From an uncultured Collinsella sp. (lineage in GTDB: Bacteria > Actinomycetota > Coriobacteriia > Coriobacteriales > Coriobacteriaceae): a DNA stretch of 9,883 nucleotides. The translations under genes and the position numbers were made by a program. Positions within the stretch are counted from its first letter, which is position 1. Each line of letters begins with the position of its first letter. Below the pieces are notes generated by a model. That model was given only the letters and a program-made list of their open reading frames with translations. It did not search any database and had not been told where the DNA came from. Below are positions 1 through 6,362 of the stretch, piece after piece. The DNA lies in assembly GCA_900554135.1 (NCBI GenBank), contig USFU01000049.1:1-9883 (forward strand), read 5' to 3'.

Positions 1-561
1 GTCGCCGGTATCGATGGCGACCCGGCCAACCTCTACTATGTCCGCTTGCACCAGGATATCCGCATTCTGTGCCGTATCGTTCGCGAGCTCGAGGGCATCG
101 ATCTTACCCGCGTGTATGTGAACGGCGCATCGCAGGGCGGCGGTTTGGGTATTGCGACCTGCGCGCTTAACAGCGAGCTTATCAATCGCGCGGCCATCCT
201 CTATCCCTTCTTATCGGACTTCCGCCTGGTTTGGGATCTGGACGCCGACGATATTGCCTACGAGGGTCTGCGCTATTGGTCGCGTTGGTTTGACGAGGAC
301 TCGACTCGTATCGAGGAAGCCTACGCCAAACTGGCGTACTTCGATTCCAAGAACTTTGCCCCCATGGTCAAATGCCCCGTTCTGTTTGGCACGGGCACGG
401 CCGATATCGTCTGTCCGCCGGCAACGCAGTTTGCGGTGTACAACAGCCTGTCCTGTGACAAGCGTCATGAGTTCTTTGAAGGCTTTGGCCACGAGGAGAT
501 TCAGGATTTTGACGATCTGATCATTCCGTTTTTCTGTGAGGAAGGGGAGGCTCATGTCTAA
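1..561 (+). CDS. AXE1-family acetyl esterase, 3' part (candidate sialate O-acetylesterase)
   Basis: This is the C-terminal 186 residues of an alpha/beta-hydrolase of the acetyl xylan esterase / cephalosporin C deacetylase (AXE1) family; the frame is open to the left edge, so the start is outside. The nucleophile elbow GASQGGG has its Ser at bases 130-132. The acid Asp lies in GTADIVCPP (403-405) and the His in FGHEE (490-492), so the triad looks complete. The segment NLYYVRLHQD before the elbow and FAPMVKCPVLFGTG before the Asp are typical of the family. Such enzymes remove acetyl esters from sugars. Because nanA, nanK and nanE follow on the same strand, I infer a role in de-O-acetylating sialic acid, but a plant-glycan or other substrate is possible. 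No signal peptide can be judged because the N-terminus is missing. Confidence 0.88.
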   Translation, partial: VAGIDGDPANLYYVRLHQDIRILCRIVRELEGIDLTRVYVNGASQGGGLGIATCALNSELINRAAILYPFLSDFRLVWDLDADDIAYEGLRYWSRWFDEDSTRIEEAYAKLAYFDSKNFAPMVKCPVLFGTGTADIVCPPATQFAVYNSLSCDKRHEFFEGFGHEEIQDFDDLIIPFFCEEGEAHV

Positions 562-1405
562 GTGCGAGAGTAATGTTGACGAGCTGATAGTCCCCGGGCT
601 CGTGGGAATTCCTGGAACGGTTTCGTCAAGGCTCGCAGAATATCGGGACTGGCACGGTGATGTCCAAGCAGATGTTTCTGATTTAGAGACATGCGCTTCG
701 AATCTTGAGATTCAAGGCCTGGCCATTACGGCGATTGACTTTGTTAACCCCTGCGCCCGCTACTCGGAGGTTTCCTTTGAACTCGGTGACGATGCGGTCC
801 ACGCTCGTTTGATTGAGCCTGTTGGTCGTGCCCGAGTATCTGAGCGCGTGCCACTGTGCCTGATGTTCCACGACATCGATCGGCCTGTGCGCGGTTGGCA
901 TCACATGACGAGATTTGCCGCCATGGGGTATGCCGTCCTCGCGCTGGATGACGATGTGGCTGGTGCGGACGACCTGCAGCAGGGGATTACCTCGCCTGCT
1001 TTTGTCGAGCGCGTCCGTTGGGGCTGCGCGTTGGCGAAGGTCGCGCGCAATCTTGATGGCGTGGCCCCCGACCGCATCTTTGCATGGGGCGAGGGCCTTG
1101 GCGGCGGAGTCGCGCTGGCGGTTTCTGCTCTGGACGAGCGGGGCCTTGCCTGCACGGCGGTTGCCAATCCAATTCCCGGTGGCCTCGAGGCGCTGTCGTC
1201 TCGGGTGCGCGGATCGGTGCTCATGGGCACATCGCTCATGGATGCCGTAAGCGACCCCAAGGGCCAGTTTGCCGTATTCAACGGTTTTGAGTGTGACCGG
1301 AGGCATATCATCTATGCCAAATACGCTCACGAGCGCATCAATGCGTTCGAAAACGAAGTCGTCGACTTCTTTAACCAAACGTTCTACCCGTGTTCTTTGG
1401 CCTAG
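554..1405 (+). CDS. AXE1-like esterase paralogue lacking the catalytic serine
   Basis: A 283-residue protein that is a diverged relative of the gene before it. ATG 554 is chosen because the purine-rich GAGGAAGGGGAGG (538-550) sits just upstream and an 8-nt overlap with the upstream stop suggests translational coupling; a GTG at 536 is possible. The C-terminal half aligns well with the upstream esterase: QFAVFNGFECDRRH matches QFAVYNSLSCDKRH, and Asp230 and His259 occupy the acid and His positions. The elbow reads GEGLGGG (residues 179-185) instead of GASQGGG, so the nucleophile is Gly181. The family's RGQGG-type loop is also gone (LDDDVAGA). The frame is intact. It may be a non-catalytic partner or regulator of the active esterase, or a gene in decay; the sequence cannot decide. 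No signal peptide or membrane segment is seen. Confidence 0.85.
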   Translation: MSKCESNVDELIVPGLVGIPGTVSSRLAEYRDWHGDVQADVSDLETCASNLEIQGLAITAIDFVNPCARYSEVSFELGDDAVHARLIEPVGRARVSERVPLCLMFHDIDRPVRGWHHMTRFAAMGYAVLALDDDVAGADDLQQGITSPAFVERVRWGCALAKVARNLDGVAPDRIFAWGEGLGGGVALAVSALDERGLACTAVANPIPGGLEALSSRVRGSVLMGTSLMDAVSDPKGQFAVFNGFECDRRHIIYAKYAHERINAFENEVVDFFNQTFYPCSLA

Positions 1406-1473
1406 ACGGCCTGGACACTGCCAACAAGAGTGGGTGGCATAGGGCCGCTCGCCAGACAACTAAGGAGATTCTT

Positions 1474-2394
1474 GTGGCAACTCAGAAATTCACCGGCGTT
1501 ATCCCTCCCGTCGTTGTTCCCGATACCGAAGACCACCAGCTCGATGTTGCCTCCTTTGAGCGCAGCATCAACCGCATGATCGATGCCGGCGTCGATGGCC
1601 TGTTCTTCCTGGGCTCCTCGGGCGAGGTCGTCTTCTCCACCGACGAGCGTCGCCGTCAGATCGTCGCCGAGGCCGTGCGCATCGTCGATCACCGCGTTCC
1701 CGTTCTGGTCGGCATCATCGACACCGAGACCGAGCGCATGATCGAGCACGGCAAGGTCGCTCAGGAGCTGGGTGCCGACGCGCTTGTCGCCACCTGCCCG
1801 TTCTATGCCCTGCAGGGCATGACCGAGGTCGAGGAGCACTTCCGCATCCTGCACGAGGAGCTCGACCTGCCCATCTTCGCCTACGACATCCCCGTGTGCG
1901 TCCACACCAAGCTCCCCTGGAAGCTCCTTGCCAAGCTCGGCGCCGAGGGCGTCCTGGCCGGCGTCAAGGATTCCTCGGGCGATGACATCTCGTTCCGCTA
2001 CCTCGTTCAGGAGAACGAGAAGAACGGCCACCCGATGAGCATCCTCACCGGTCACGAGGTTGTTGTCGACGGCGCCTACCTCGGTGGCGCCGACGGTTCC
2101 GTCCCGGGTCTCGCTAACGTTGAGCCCGAGGGCTACGTGCGTCAGTGGAAGGCCGCTCAGGCCGGCGACTGGGCTACCGTCAAGGCCGAGCAGGATCGCC
2201 TCAATGAGATTTCGCACATCTGGGATGTCACCTCGGGCGTCCAGGGCTATGCCGGTGGCGTCGGCGCCTTCAAGACCGCTATGAACCTCATGGGCATCTT
2301 CGACAGCCCGACCATGCCGCGCCCGGTGAAGGCCATGACCGGCGAGAACGTCGAGGCGATTAAGAAGGTCCTCCAGGACAACGGTCTCCTGTAA
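1474..2394 (+). CDS. nanA: N-acetylneuraminate lyase (NanA-type, DapA/NAL family)
   Basis: Class I aldolase of the dihydrodipicolinate synthase/N-acetylneuraminate lyase family, 306 residues, expected to split N-acetylneuraminate into pyruvate and N-acetylmannosamine in the cytosol. The GTG start is set by AAGGAG (1462-1467) six bases upstream. Visible motifs are the pyruvate-binding GSSGE (47-51), the catalytic Tyr of YDIP (Tyr137) and the Schiff-base Lys of GVKDSSGDD (Lys165); to my recollection these last two numbers match those of E. coli NanA. GHEVVVDGAYLGGADG follows. The KDSSGD and GHEVV motifs also occur in family members annotated only as DapA-like or keto-deoxy-sugar aldolases, so specificity rests mainly on linkage to nanK and nanE. 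Codons are almost all C-ending where a choice exists, like the glycolytic genes downstream, suggesting high expression. It lies 68 nt after the pseudo-esterase. Confidence 0.88.
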   Translation: MATQKFTGVIPPVVVPDTEDHQLDVASFERSINRMIDAGVDGLFFLGSSGEVVFSTDERRRQIVAEAVRIVDHRVPVLVGIIDTETERMIEHGKVAQELGADALVATCPFYALQGMTEVEEHFRILHEELDLPIFAYDIPVCVHTKLPWKLLAKLGAEGVLAGVKDSSGDDISFRYLVQENEKNGHPMSILTGHEVVVDGAYLGGADGSVPGLANVEPEGYVRQWKAAQAGDWATVKAEQDRLNEISHIWDVTSGVQGYAGGVGAFKTAMNLMGIFDSPTMPRPVKAMTGENVEAIKKVLQDNGLL

Positions 2395-2417
2395 GGCTTC
2401 CCCAGGCACCCAATCTT

Positions 2418-2473
2418 GGGGCTCAAGTGGTCGGGCGTGACCCATTAGGTCAACGCCTGACCACTTTCACCCC
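2418..2473 (+). repeat. Long imperfect inverted repeat in the nanA-nanK gap
   Basis: AAGTGGTC (2425-2432) pairs with GACCACTT (2459-2466). The stem continues through a G-T wobble, GGCGT/ACGCC, a one-base bulge and GACC/GGTC to the five-base loop CATTA. GGGG (2418-2421) can also pair with CCCC (2470-2473). A short overlapping hairpin CCCAATCTTGGG (2409-2420) would compete for the same Gs. Only TTT follows the inner stem, so it is a poor intrinsic terminator; a partial terminator or an mRNA-stabilising or processing structure is more likely. The rest of the 172-nt gap holds no clear promoter. Confidence 0.65.
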
Positions 2474-2566
2474 AACCTCGGGCACCTGGAAAACCTTTAC
2501 CGCGCTGTGGCGGCTAGTCTGACGGCGCATTTCCTGTAGTTGTTTTTATCTCCTAAGGAGAGCGAC

Positions 2567-3532
2567 ATGGAGAACAAGTACGTTTGCTCCGTCGATATCG
2601 GCGGCACCAAAATTGCGACTGCCATTATGGAGTATCCGGCTGACGGTAGTGTGCCCCATCCCGTTTTTGAGGCCGAGGTTCCTACAGAGGCCCAGGAGGG
2701 CGGCGAGGCCGTCTTCCAGCGTATCGAGGCGTCCATCAAGGCCGCTCTTGAGGCGAATCCCGATGTCGAGGTCCTCGGCGTCGGGATCGGTGCCGCAGGC
2801 GTCGTCGATCCCAAGACGGGCGCCATCGCCTATGCCAACGAGATCATGCCCGGCTGGTCCGGCGTTCAGTTGGGGCCGCGTCTGCGGGAGGACCTTGGTC
2901 TTCCCGTTGCCGTTGTGGGCGACGTGCAGGCTCATGCTCTGGGCGAGGCCCACTGGGGCGTCGGCAAGGGCAAGTTCTCCGTCTTGTGTCTGGGCATCGG
3001 CACGGGCATCGGCGGCGCATATGTCGAGAACGGCCGCGTGATGCAAGGCTTCCATGGTGCTGCCGGCCATATGGGCCATATCGAGTGCTCGGCTGCCGCC
3101 GGCATTCCCTGCGCCTGCGGACGTTCTGGTCATCTTGAGTCGGTTGCTTCGGGCACTTCCATTGGTCGTATGTACGATGAGCGCTTTGGTCGCGTCGACC
3201 CCAGCCGTCCTTCGGTCGGTCGCGATGTGAACGACCTGTGCCGTGCGGGCGACGCAAAGGCGACCGAGGTCATCCATGACGCCGGCTTTGCGCTGGGCGC
3301 CAGCTTGGGCTCGCTTGCCAACATCTTGGATCCCGAGGTCATCGTGCTTTCGGGAGGTGTGATTCACCAGGGTCCCGATTGGCGCTCGCAGACGTGGAAG
3401 GACTCGGTGCACGAGGGCTATGCCAGCCAGGCGCTCGACCCGCTTCAGGACACGCCGATCCTCATCGGTTCTCTGGAGGGCGACGCGCCGCTTATCGGTG
3501 CCGCCGAACACCTTCTTGCGTCGTTGAAGTAA
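2567..3532 (+). CDS. nanK: ROK-family N-acetylmannosamine kinase
   Basis: A 321-residue ROK sugar kinase expected to phosphorylate N-acetylmannosamine to ManNAc-6-P with ATP. ATG 2567 follows AAGGAG (2555-2560) with a six-base spacer. The N-terminal phosphate loop is DIGGTKIATAI, the likely catalytic base is Asp119 in VVGDVQAHALGE (most ROK kinases have ND here), and the ROK core LGIGTGIGGAYVENG follows. The sugar/zinc segment reads AGHMGHIE (166-173). Glucokinases have AGExGH; a His in the Glu position is, as I recall, characteristic of bacterial NanK, which supports ManNAc over glucose. The zinc knuckle is CACGRSGHLE (182-191): the usual third Cys is His189. The SD lies in TCTCCTAAGGAGA, a small inverted repeat that could weakly mask it. 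It lies between nanA and nanE. Confidence 0.86.
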   Translation: MENKYVCSVDIGGTKIATAIMEYPADGSVPHPVFEAEVPTEAQEGGEAVFQRIEASIKAALEANPDVEVLGVGIGAAGVVDPKTGAIAYANEIMPGWSGVQLGPRLREDLGLPVAVVGDVQAHALGEAHWGVGKGKFSVLCLGIGTGIGGAYVENGRVMQGFHGAAGHMGHIECSAAAGIPCACGRSGHLESVASGTSIGRMYDERFGRVDPSRPSVGRDVNDLCRAGDAKATEVIHDAGFALGASLGSLANILDPEVIVLSGGVIHQGPDWRSQTWKDSVHEGYASQALDPLQDTPILIGSLEGDAPLIGAAEHLLASLK

Positions 3533-3549
3533 ACATAACTACCAAGTGC

Positions 3550-3653
3550 GCCTTCTGAGGTGCCGCAGATTGACGTCAAAGAGGAGCGAAGCGTACTTCG
3601 GTACGCGAGCGACGGTTTGAACGTCAAGGTGCGGTGTCTCAGAAGGCTGTTTT
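3550..3653 (+). repeat. Nested palindromic element with C(UUCG)G apical loop, nanK-nanE gap
   Basis: A 98-nt imperfect palindrome. GCCTTCTGAG (3550-3559) pairs perfectly with CTCAGAAGGC (3638-3647). GTG/TGT forms three G-T wobbles, CCGCA pairs with TGCGG, then a GA/GG mismatch, TTGACGT (3570-3576) with ACGTCAA (3621-3627), and CAAA with TTTG after a bulged A. An internal loop carries two direct copies of GAGCGA (3585-3590 region and 3607-3612). The tip is GCGTAC-TTCG-GTACGC (3591-3606), a perfect six-base-pair stem closed by a C(UUCG)G loop. TGTTTT (3648-3653) follows, so it could act as a weak terminator. Its size and compensating wobbles suggest a conserved RNA structure or a dispersed palindromic repeat. 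Confidence 0.8.
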
Positions 3654-3672
3654 GAGAAAGGTTGAGTCGAAC

Positions 3673-4359
3673 ATGACCGTCGATCCTTTGATTCAATCCC
3701 TGAAGGGCAAGCTCGTCGTGAGCGTTCAGGCCTATATGGGCGAGCCGCTTCGTACGCCCGAGACCATGGCTCAAATGTCTCGCGCTTGCGAGCTTGGCGG
3801 CGCCGCCGCTATTCGCTGCCAGGGTCTTGCCGACATCGCCGCCATTAAGGGCCGCTGCGAGGTTCCCGTCATCGGCTTGTGGAAGGATGGGCACGAGGGC
3901 GTCTACATCACGCCGACCCTGCGCCACGCTCGCGCCTGCGTTGCCGCCGGTGCCGACATCGTGGCAATTGATGCCACTGATCGCCCGCGTCCCGATGGCA
4001 AGACCGTCGAGGACACCTTCCGTCCGCTGCACGAGGAGGGCGTGCTCCTGATGGCCGACTGTGCCACCATCGAGGATATTCGTCGTGCTGTCGACATGGG
4101 CTTCGACCTGGTGTCCACCACGCTTTCTCACGGTGTCGCCGCCATCGACTGCACCATGGCCGATGGCCCTGATCTGCCGCTCCTGCGTCAGGCGACCGAG
4201 GAATTCCCCGGTCTTCCCATCATCTGCGAGGGCCGCGTGCACACGCCCGAGGAGGCCCGCGCCGCGATTGATGCGGGCGCCTGGGCAGTTGTCGTAGGCA
4301 CTGCCATTACGCACCCCACGAGTATTACGAGTTGGTTCAAAGCTGCGCTTGAGGCGTAA
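3673..4359 (+). CDS. nanE: N-acylglucosamine-6-phosphate 2-epimerase
   Basis: A 228-residue TIM-barrel epimerase, the usual family length, converting ManNAc-6-P to GlcNAc-6-P, the step after NanK. ATG 3673 gives the N-terminus MTVDPLIQSLKGKLVVSVQA; the nearest SD is AAAGG (3657-3661), 11 bases away, longer than for its neighbours. Typical segments are GAAAIRCQG, VPVIGLWKDGHEGVYITPT, ADIVAIDATDRPRPDG, LLMADCATIEDI, STTLSHG and IICEGRVHTPEEA. The likely acid/base pair is Lys71 (LWKDG) and Glu186 (CEGR), with spacing like that known from Clostridium NanE. It is the last gene of the sialic-acid run and is separated from nanK by the 98-nt palindrome, so its level may be set independently. Identity is secure from sequence alone. 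Confidence 0.95.
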   Translation: MTVDPLIQSLKGKLVVSVQAYMGEPLRTPETMAQMSRACELGGAAAIRCQGLADIAAIKGRCEVPVIGLWKDGHEGVYITPTLRHARACVAAGADIVAIDATDRPRPDGKTVEDTFRPLHEEGVLLMADCATIEDIRRAVDMGFDLVSTTLSHGVAAIDCTMADGPDLPLLRQATEEFPGLPIICEGRVHTPEEARAAIDAGAWAVVVGTAITHPTSITSWFKAALEA

Positions 4360-4369
4360 GACGGACCTC

Positions 4370-4392
4370 GTATCCGCTCAGGGCGGTATACT
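4370..4392 (+). promoter_or_regulatory. Possible -10 site and small inverted repeat upstream of rapZ
   Basis: TATACT at 4387-4392 matches five of six bases of the -10 consensus, but no convincing -35 hexamer lies 16-18 bases upstream. The same stretch forms an inverted repeat, GTATCCGC (4370-4377) with GCGGTATAC (4383-4391, one bulged T), which may be an operator or the 3' structure of the nanE transcript. If a promoter works here, transcription would start close to 4400 and the leader would contain the hairpin at 4411-4440. Confidence 0.3.
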
Positions 4393-4410
4393 CATTAAAG
4401 GCAATTGACC

Positions 4411-4447
4411 GCGCGGGATCCGGGTTGCTGGGTCCCGCGCTTGTTTT
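4411..4447 (+). terminator. Terminator-like hairpin immediately before rapZ
   Basis: GCGCGGGATCC (4411-4421) pairs with GGGTCCCGCGC (4430-4440) at ten of eleven positions across an eight-base loop, followed by TTGTTTT (4441-4447). This has the form of a Rho-independent terminator and would end nan transcription. The rapZ Shine-Dalgarno AGGAGG (4449-4454) begins only two bases after the T-run, so the structure could also act in the rapZ leader as an attenuator. Confidence 0.75.
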
Positions 4448-4460
4448 CAGGAGGCAACAC

Positions 4461-5381
4461 ATGCAAAAGGGAGATGCCATGGATGCGGCGGAGCGCTCGG
4501 AGCGCATCCCCGATATCGTCATCATCACCGGAATGTCCGGATCGGGCCGCACGCAAGCTATGCATGTGTTCGAGGACATGGGCTACTTTTGCATCGACAA
4601 CTTGCCTCCGCGTCTGATCTCCCAGCTTGCCGAACTCGTCGGCATCAATACGGGCGTGGGCAGGCATCTTGCCGTCACCTGCGACCTGCGCAGCCAGGGC
4701 TTGTTCGATGAGCTGCTCGATGCCGTTGCCGCACTCGAGGAGCGCGAGATGAGCTGTGACATCGTGTTTCTCGAGGCCTCTGACGAGGTGCTGATCCGTC
4801 GTTATAGCGAAAACCGCCGCCGCCATCCCATTGCCAAGCCGGGAGAGACTACGGCCGATGCGATTCAGCGCGAGCGCCTGCAGCTGCAGGGCGTTCGCGA
4901 TCGAGCCGATATGATCATCGACACGAGCCGCCTGCGCACCTCTGCCCTCCGCAACAAATTGCGCATGGCGTTCTCCGAGCTGTCCGACCAGCAGCTCATG
5001 GACGTCCACGTGTTCTCGTTTGGCTTTAAGCACGGTATGCCCGTCGAGGCGGACATTATGATCGACGTTCGCTTCCTGCCCAATCCGTTCTACGATCCCG
5101 AGATGCGCACGATGACCGGTCTCGATAAGAAAGTCTCCGACTTTGTTCTGGACCATCCCAAGACCCAGGAGTTCTGGAAGGCCTGGACGCAGCTGCTCGA
5201 TACGGTCATGCCCGGCTATATCGCGGAGGGCAAGCCACAGCTTTCTATTGCCATCGGTTGCACGGGCGGTCAACACCGCAGCGTTGCCATCGCCGAGGCC
5301 ACGGCACGTTATTTGGAAGGCGCCCAATACCACGTGAGCATTTCCCATCGCGACCTGTCGCGCGCCAACACGAAAGCATAG
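4461..5381 (+). CDS. rapZ: RapZ-family nucleotide-binding protein (YvcJ)
   Basis: A 306-residue RapZ/YvcJ P-loop protein. In E. coli RapZ is an RNA-binding adaptor that senses glucosamine-6-phosphate; in Gram-positives YvcJ binds and hydrolyses nucleotides and its role is less clear. ATG 4461 has a strong AGGAGG at 4449-4454; a second in-frame ATG at 4479 with its own AAGGGAG would give 300 residues. The Walker A reads GMSGSGRT (24-31) with Arg30 where most families have Lys, as I recall is common in actinobacterial homologues. Next come FEDMGYFCIDNLPP, VFLEASDEVLIRRY with NRRRHP, DVRFLPNPFY, and the C-terminal IGCTGGQHRSVAIAE (about 265-279), ending near HRDLSRANTKA. whiA starts six bases after its stop, so the two are probably co-transcribed. 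Confidence 0.94.
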   Translation: MQKGDAMDAAERSERIPDIVIITGMSGSGRTQAMHVFEDMGYFCIDNLPPRLISQLAELVGINTGVGRHLAVTCDLRSQGLFDELLDAVAALEEREMSCDIVFLEASDEVLIRRYSENRRRHPIAKPGETTADAIQRERLQLQGVRDRADMIIDTSRLRTSALRNKLRMAFSELSDQQLMDVHVFSFGFKHGMPVEADIMIDVRFLPNPFYDPEMRTMTGLDKKVSDFVLDHPKTQEFWKAWTQLLDTVMPGYIAEGKPQLSIAIGCTGGQHRSVAIAEATARYLEGAQYHVSISHRDLSRANTKA

Positions 5382-5387
5382 GCCTGC

Positions 5388-6317
5388 ATGTCGTTTACCG
5401 CCGAGGTGCGTGACGAGCTCGCGCGCTGCGAACCCGAATGTGAATACTGCGATTTGTCGACGCTTGCCGCCCTGACGCGTGTGAGCGGTACACTTTCGCT
5501 GGCCGGCTCCGGGCGGTATCGTTTGACGGTCGCGACCGAGACGGGTGCCGTCGCGCGCACGATGATCACACTGACGCATCGCATCCTTAAGCTCAAAACG
5601 GAATTCACCGTTCGTAAATCGGTCTTGCATAAGGTCCGTAACTATCTCATTACCCTGCCCGATCAACCCGACCTGGACAAGGCTCTGGTGCTGCTGGGCA
5701 TCCTCGACCGCAGGGGAGGGCTCGTCGCTGGTGTTCCCCGGCACATCGTTGCCCGTCCCTGCTGCAGGCTTGCCTACATCCGCGGCGCGCTCATCGCCGG
5801 CGGTTTCGTGGCCGATCCCCGCGGCGACTTTCATCTGGAGATCGCGGTGCAGGGCGAGCAGTATGCCCGGGGACTTTGCGATCTATTGGAGCAGATTGGA
5901 GTCCATGCGCGCGTTAACGCGCGGCGCGGATCCTTTGCCGTCTACATTAAGAGCGCCGAGGAGATCGAGCAGCTCCTAAAGCTGGTCGGCGCCAAGCGCA
6001 GCGTTGCCGAGATCGAGGAAGCGCGCGCGGTCAAATTGGTTAAGAACGACGTAAACCGTCGCGTGAATGCCGAGCTGGCCAATCAGACCAGAAGCGCGGG
6101 TGCCGCCCAGCATCAGCTTGCGTTGATCGATGAGCTCGAACAGCGGGGTTTGCGCGACACGCTTCCGGACGCCTTGGCGGTCTTTTGCGACCTGCGCGAG
6201 CGCTATCCCGATCTGTCACTGCGCGATCTGGGGGAGATGGCTGACCCTCCCTTGTCGAAGTCGGCCCTCTACCATCGAGTTTTGAGGCTTGAAAAGCTCA
6301 TTGAAGCAAACAGGTAG
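5388..6317 (+). CDS. whiA: WhiA-type sporulation/cell-division regulator
   Basis: A 309-residue WhiA protein, a DNA-binding factor widespread in Gram-positives; it drives sporulation septation in Streptomyces and affects cell division and chromosome segregation in Bacillus. The N-terminus MSFTAEVRDELAR is the family signature. The homing-endonuclease-like fold is marked by LAYIRGALIAGGFVADP (about 128-144), which corresponds to the LAGLIDADG helix but lacks its acidic catalytic end, as in all WhiA. The C-terminal helix-turn-helix is SLRDLGEMADPPLSKSALYHR (about 277-297). The SD is poor, only AGG (5380-5382), so translation probably depends on coupling to rapZ six bases upstream. The yvcK-like gene usually found between rapZ and whiA is absent. 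Whether this organism sporulates cannot be told from this gene. Confidence 0.95.
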   Translation: MSFTAEVRDELARCEPECEYCDLSTLAALTRVSGTLSLAGSGRYRLTVATETGAVARTMITLTHRILKLKTEFTVRKSVLHKVRNYLITLPDQPDLDKALVLLGILDRRGGLVAGVPRHIVARPCCRLAYIRGALIAGGFVADPRGDFHLEIAVQGEQYARGLCDLLEQIGVHARVNARRGSFAVYIKSAEEIEQLLKLVGAKRSVAEIEEARAVKLVKNDVNRRVNAELANQTRSAGAAQHQLALIDELEQRGLRDTLPDALAVFCDLRERYPDLSLRDLGEMADPPLSKSALYHRVLRLEKLIEANR

Positions 6318-6325
6318 TTGAGCGA

Positions 6326-6352
6326 AACTGCTTATATAGGGATTGAACTGCT
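6326..6352 (+). repeat. AACTGCT direct repeat, 20-bp period
   Basis: AACTGCT occurs at 6326-6332 and again at 6346-6352, exactly 20 bp apart, about two helical turns, just after the whiA stop. Spacing on one helix face is compatible with a dimeric regulator site, but two seven-base copies can also arise by chance. Confidence 0.35.
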
Positions 6353-6362
6353 GTTTTACTCT

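Noticed and set aside
1390..1473. Upstream ATG extension of nanA from 1390
   Set aside because: It overlaps the end of the previous gene and adds residues absent from the aldolase family, while GTG 1474 has a well-placed AAGGAG.
1402..2445. Long open frame on the minus strand opposite nanA (and similar ones opposite nanK, gap, pgk and tpiA)
   Set aside because: These arise from C-ending codon preference of the plus-strand genes. The translations are low in complexity, resemble no family I know, and have no convincing ribosome sites.
4405..4433. TTGACC as a -35 box for a rapZ promoter
   Set aside because: The -10 window 16-18 bp downstream is GC-rich terminator stem with no TATAAT-like hexamer.
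4548..4550. Arg in place of Lys in the RapZ Walker A as a sign of inactivity
   Set aside because: As I recall, actinobacterial RapZ homologues often have Arg here, so it is more likely a lineage feature than a defect.
5388..6317. WhiA as a homing endonuclease or mobile element
   Set aside because: The LAGLIDADG-like fold is a normal part of WhiA; the acidic catalytic motif is missing and the C-terminal helix-turn-helix is typical.
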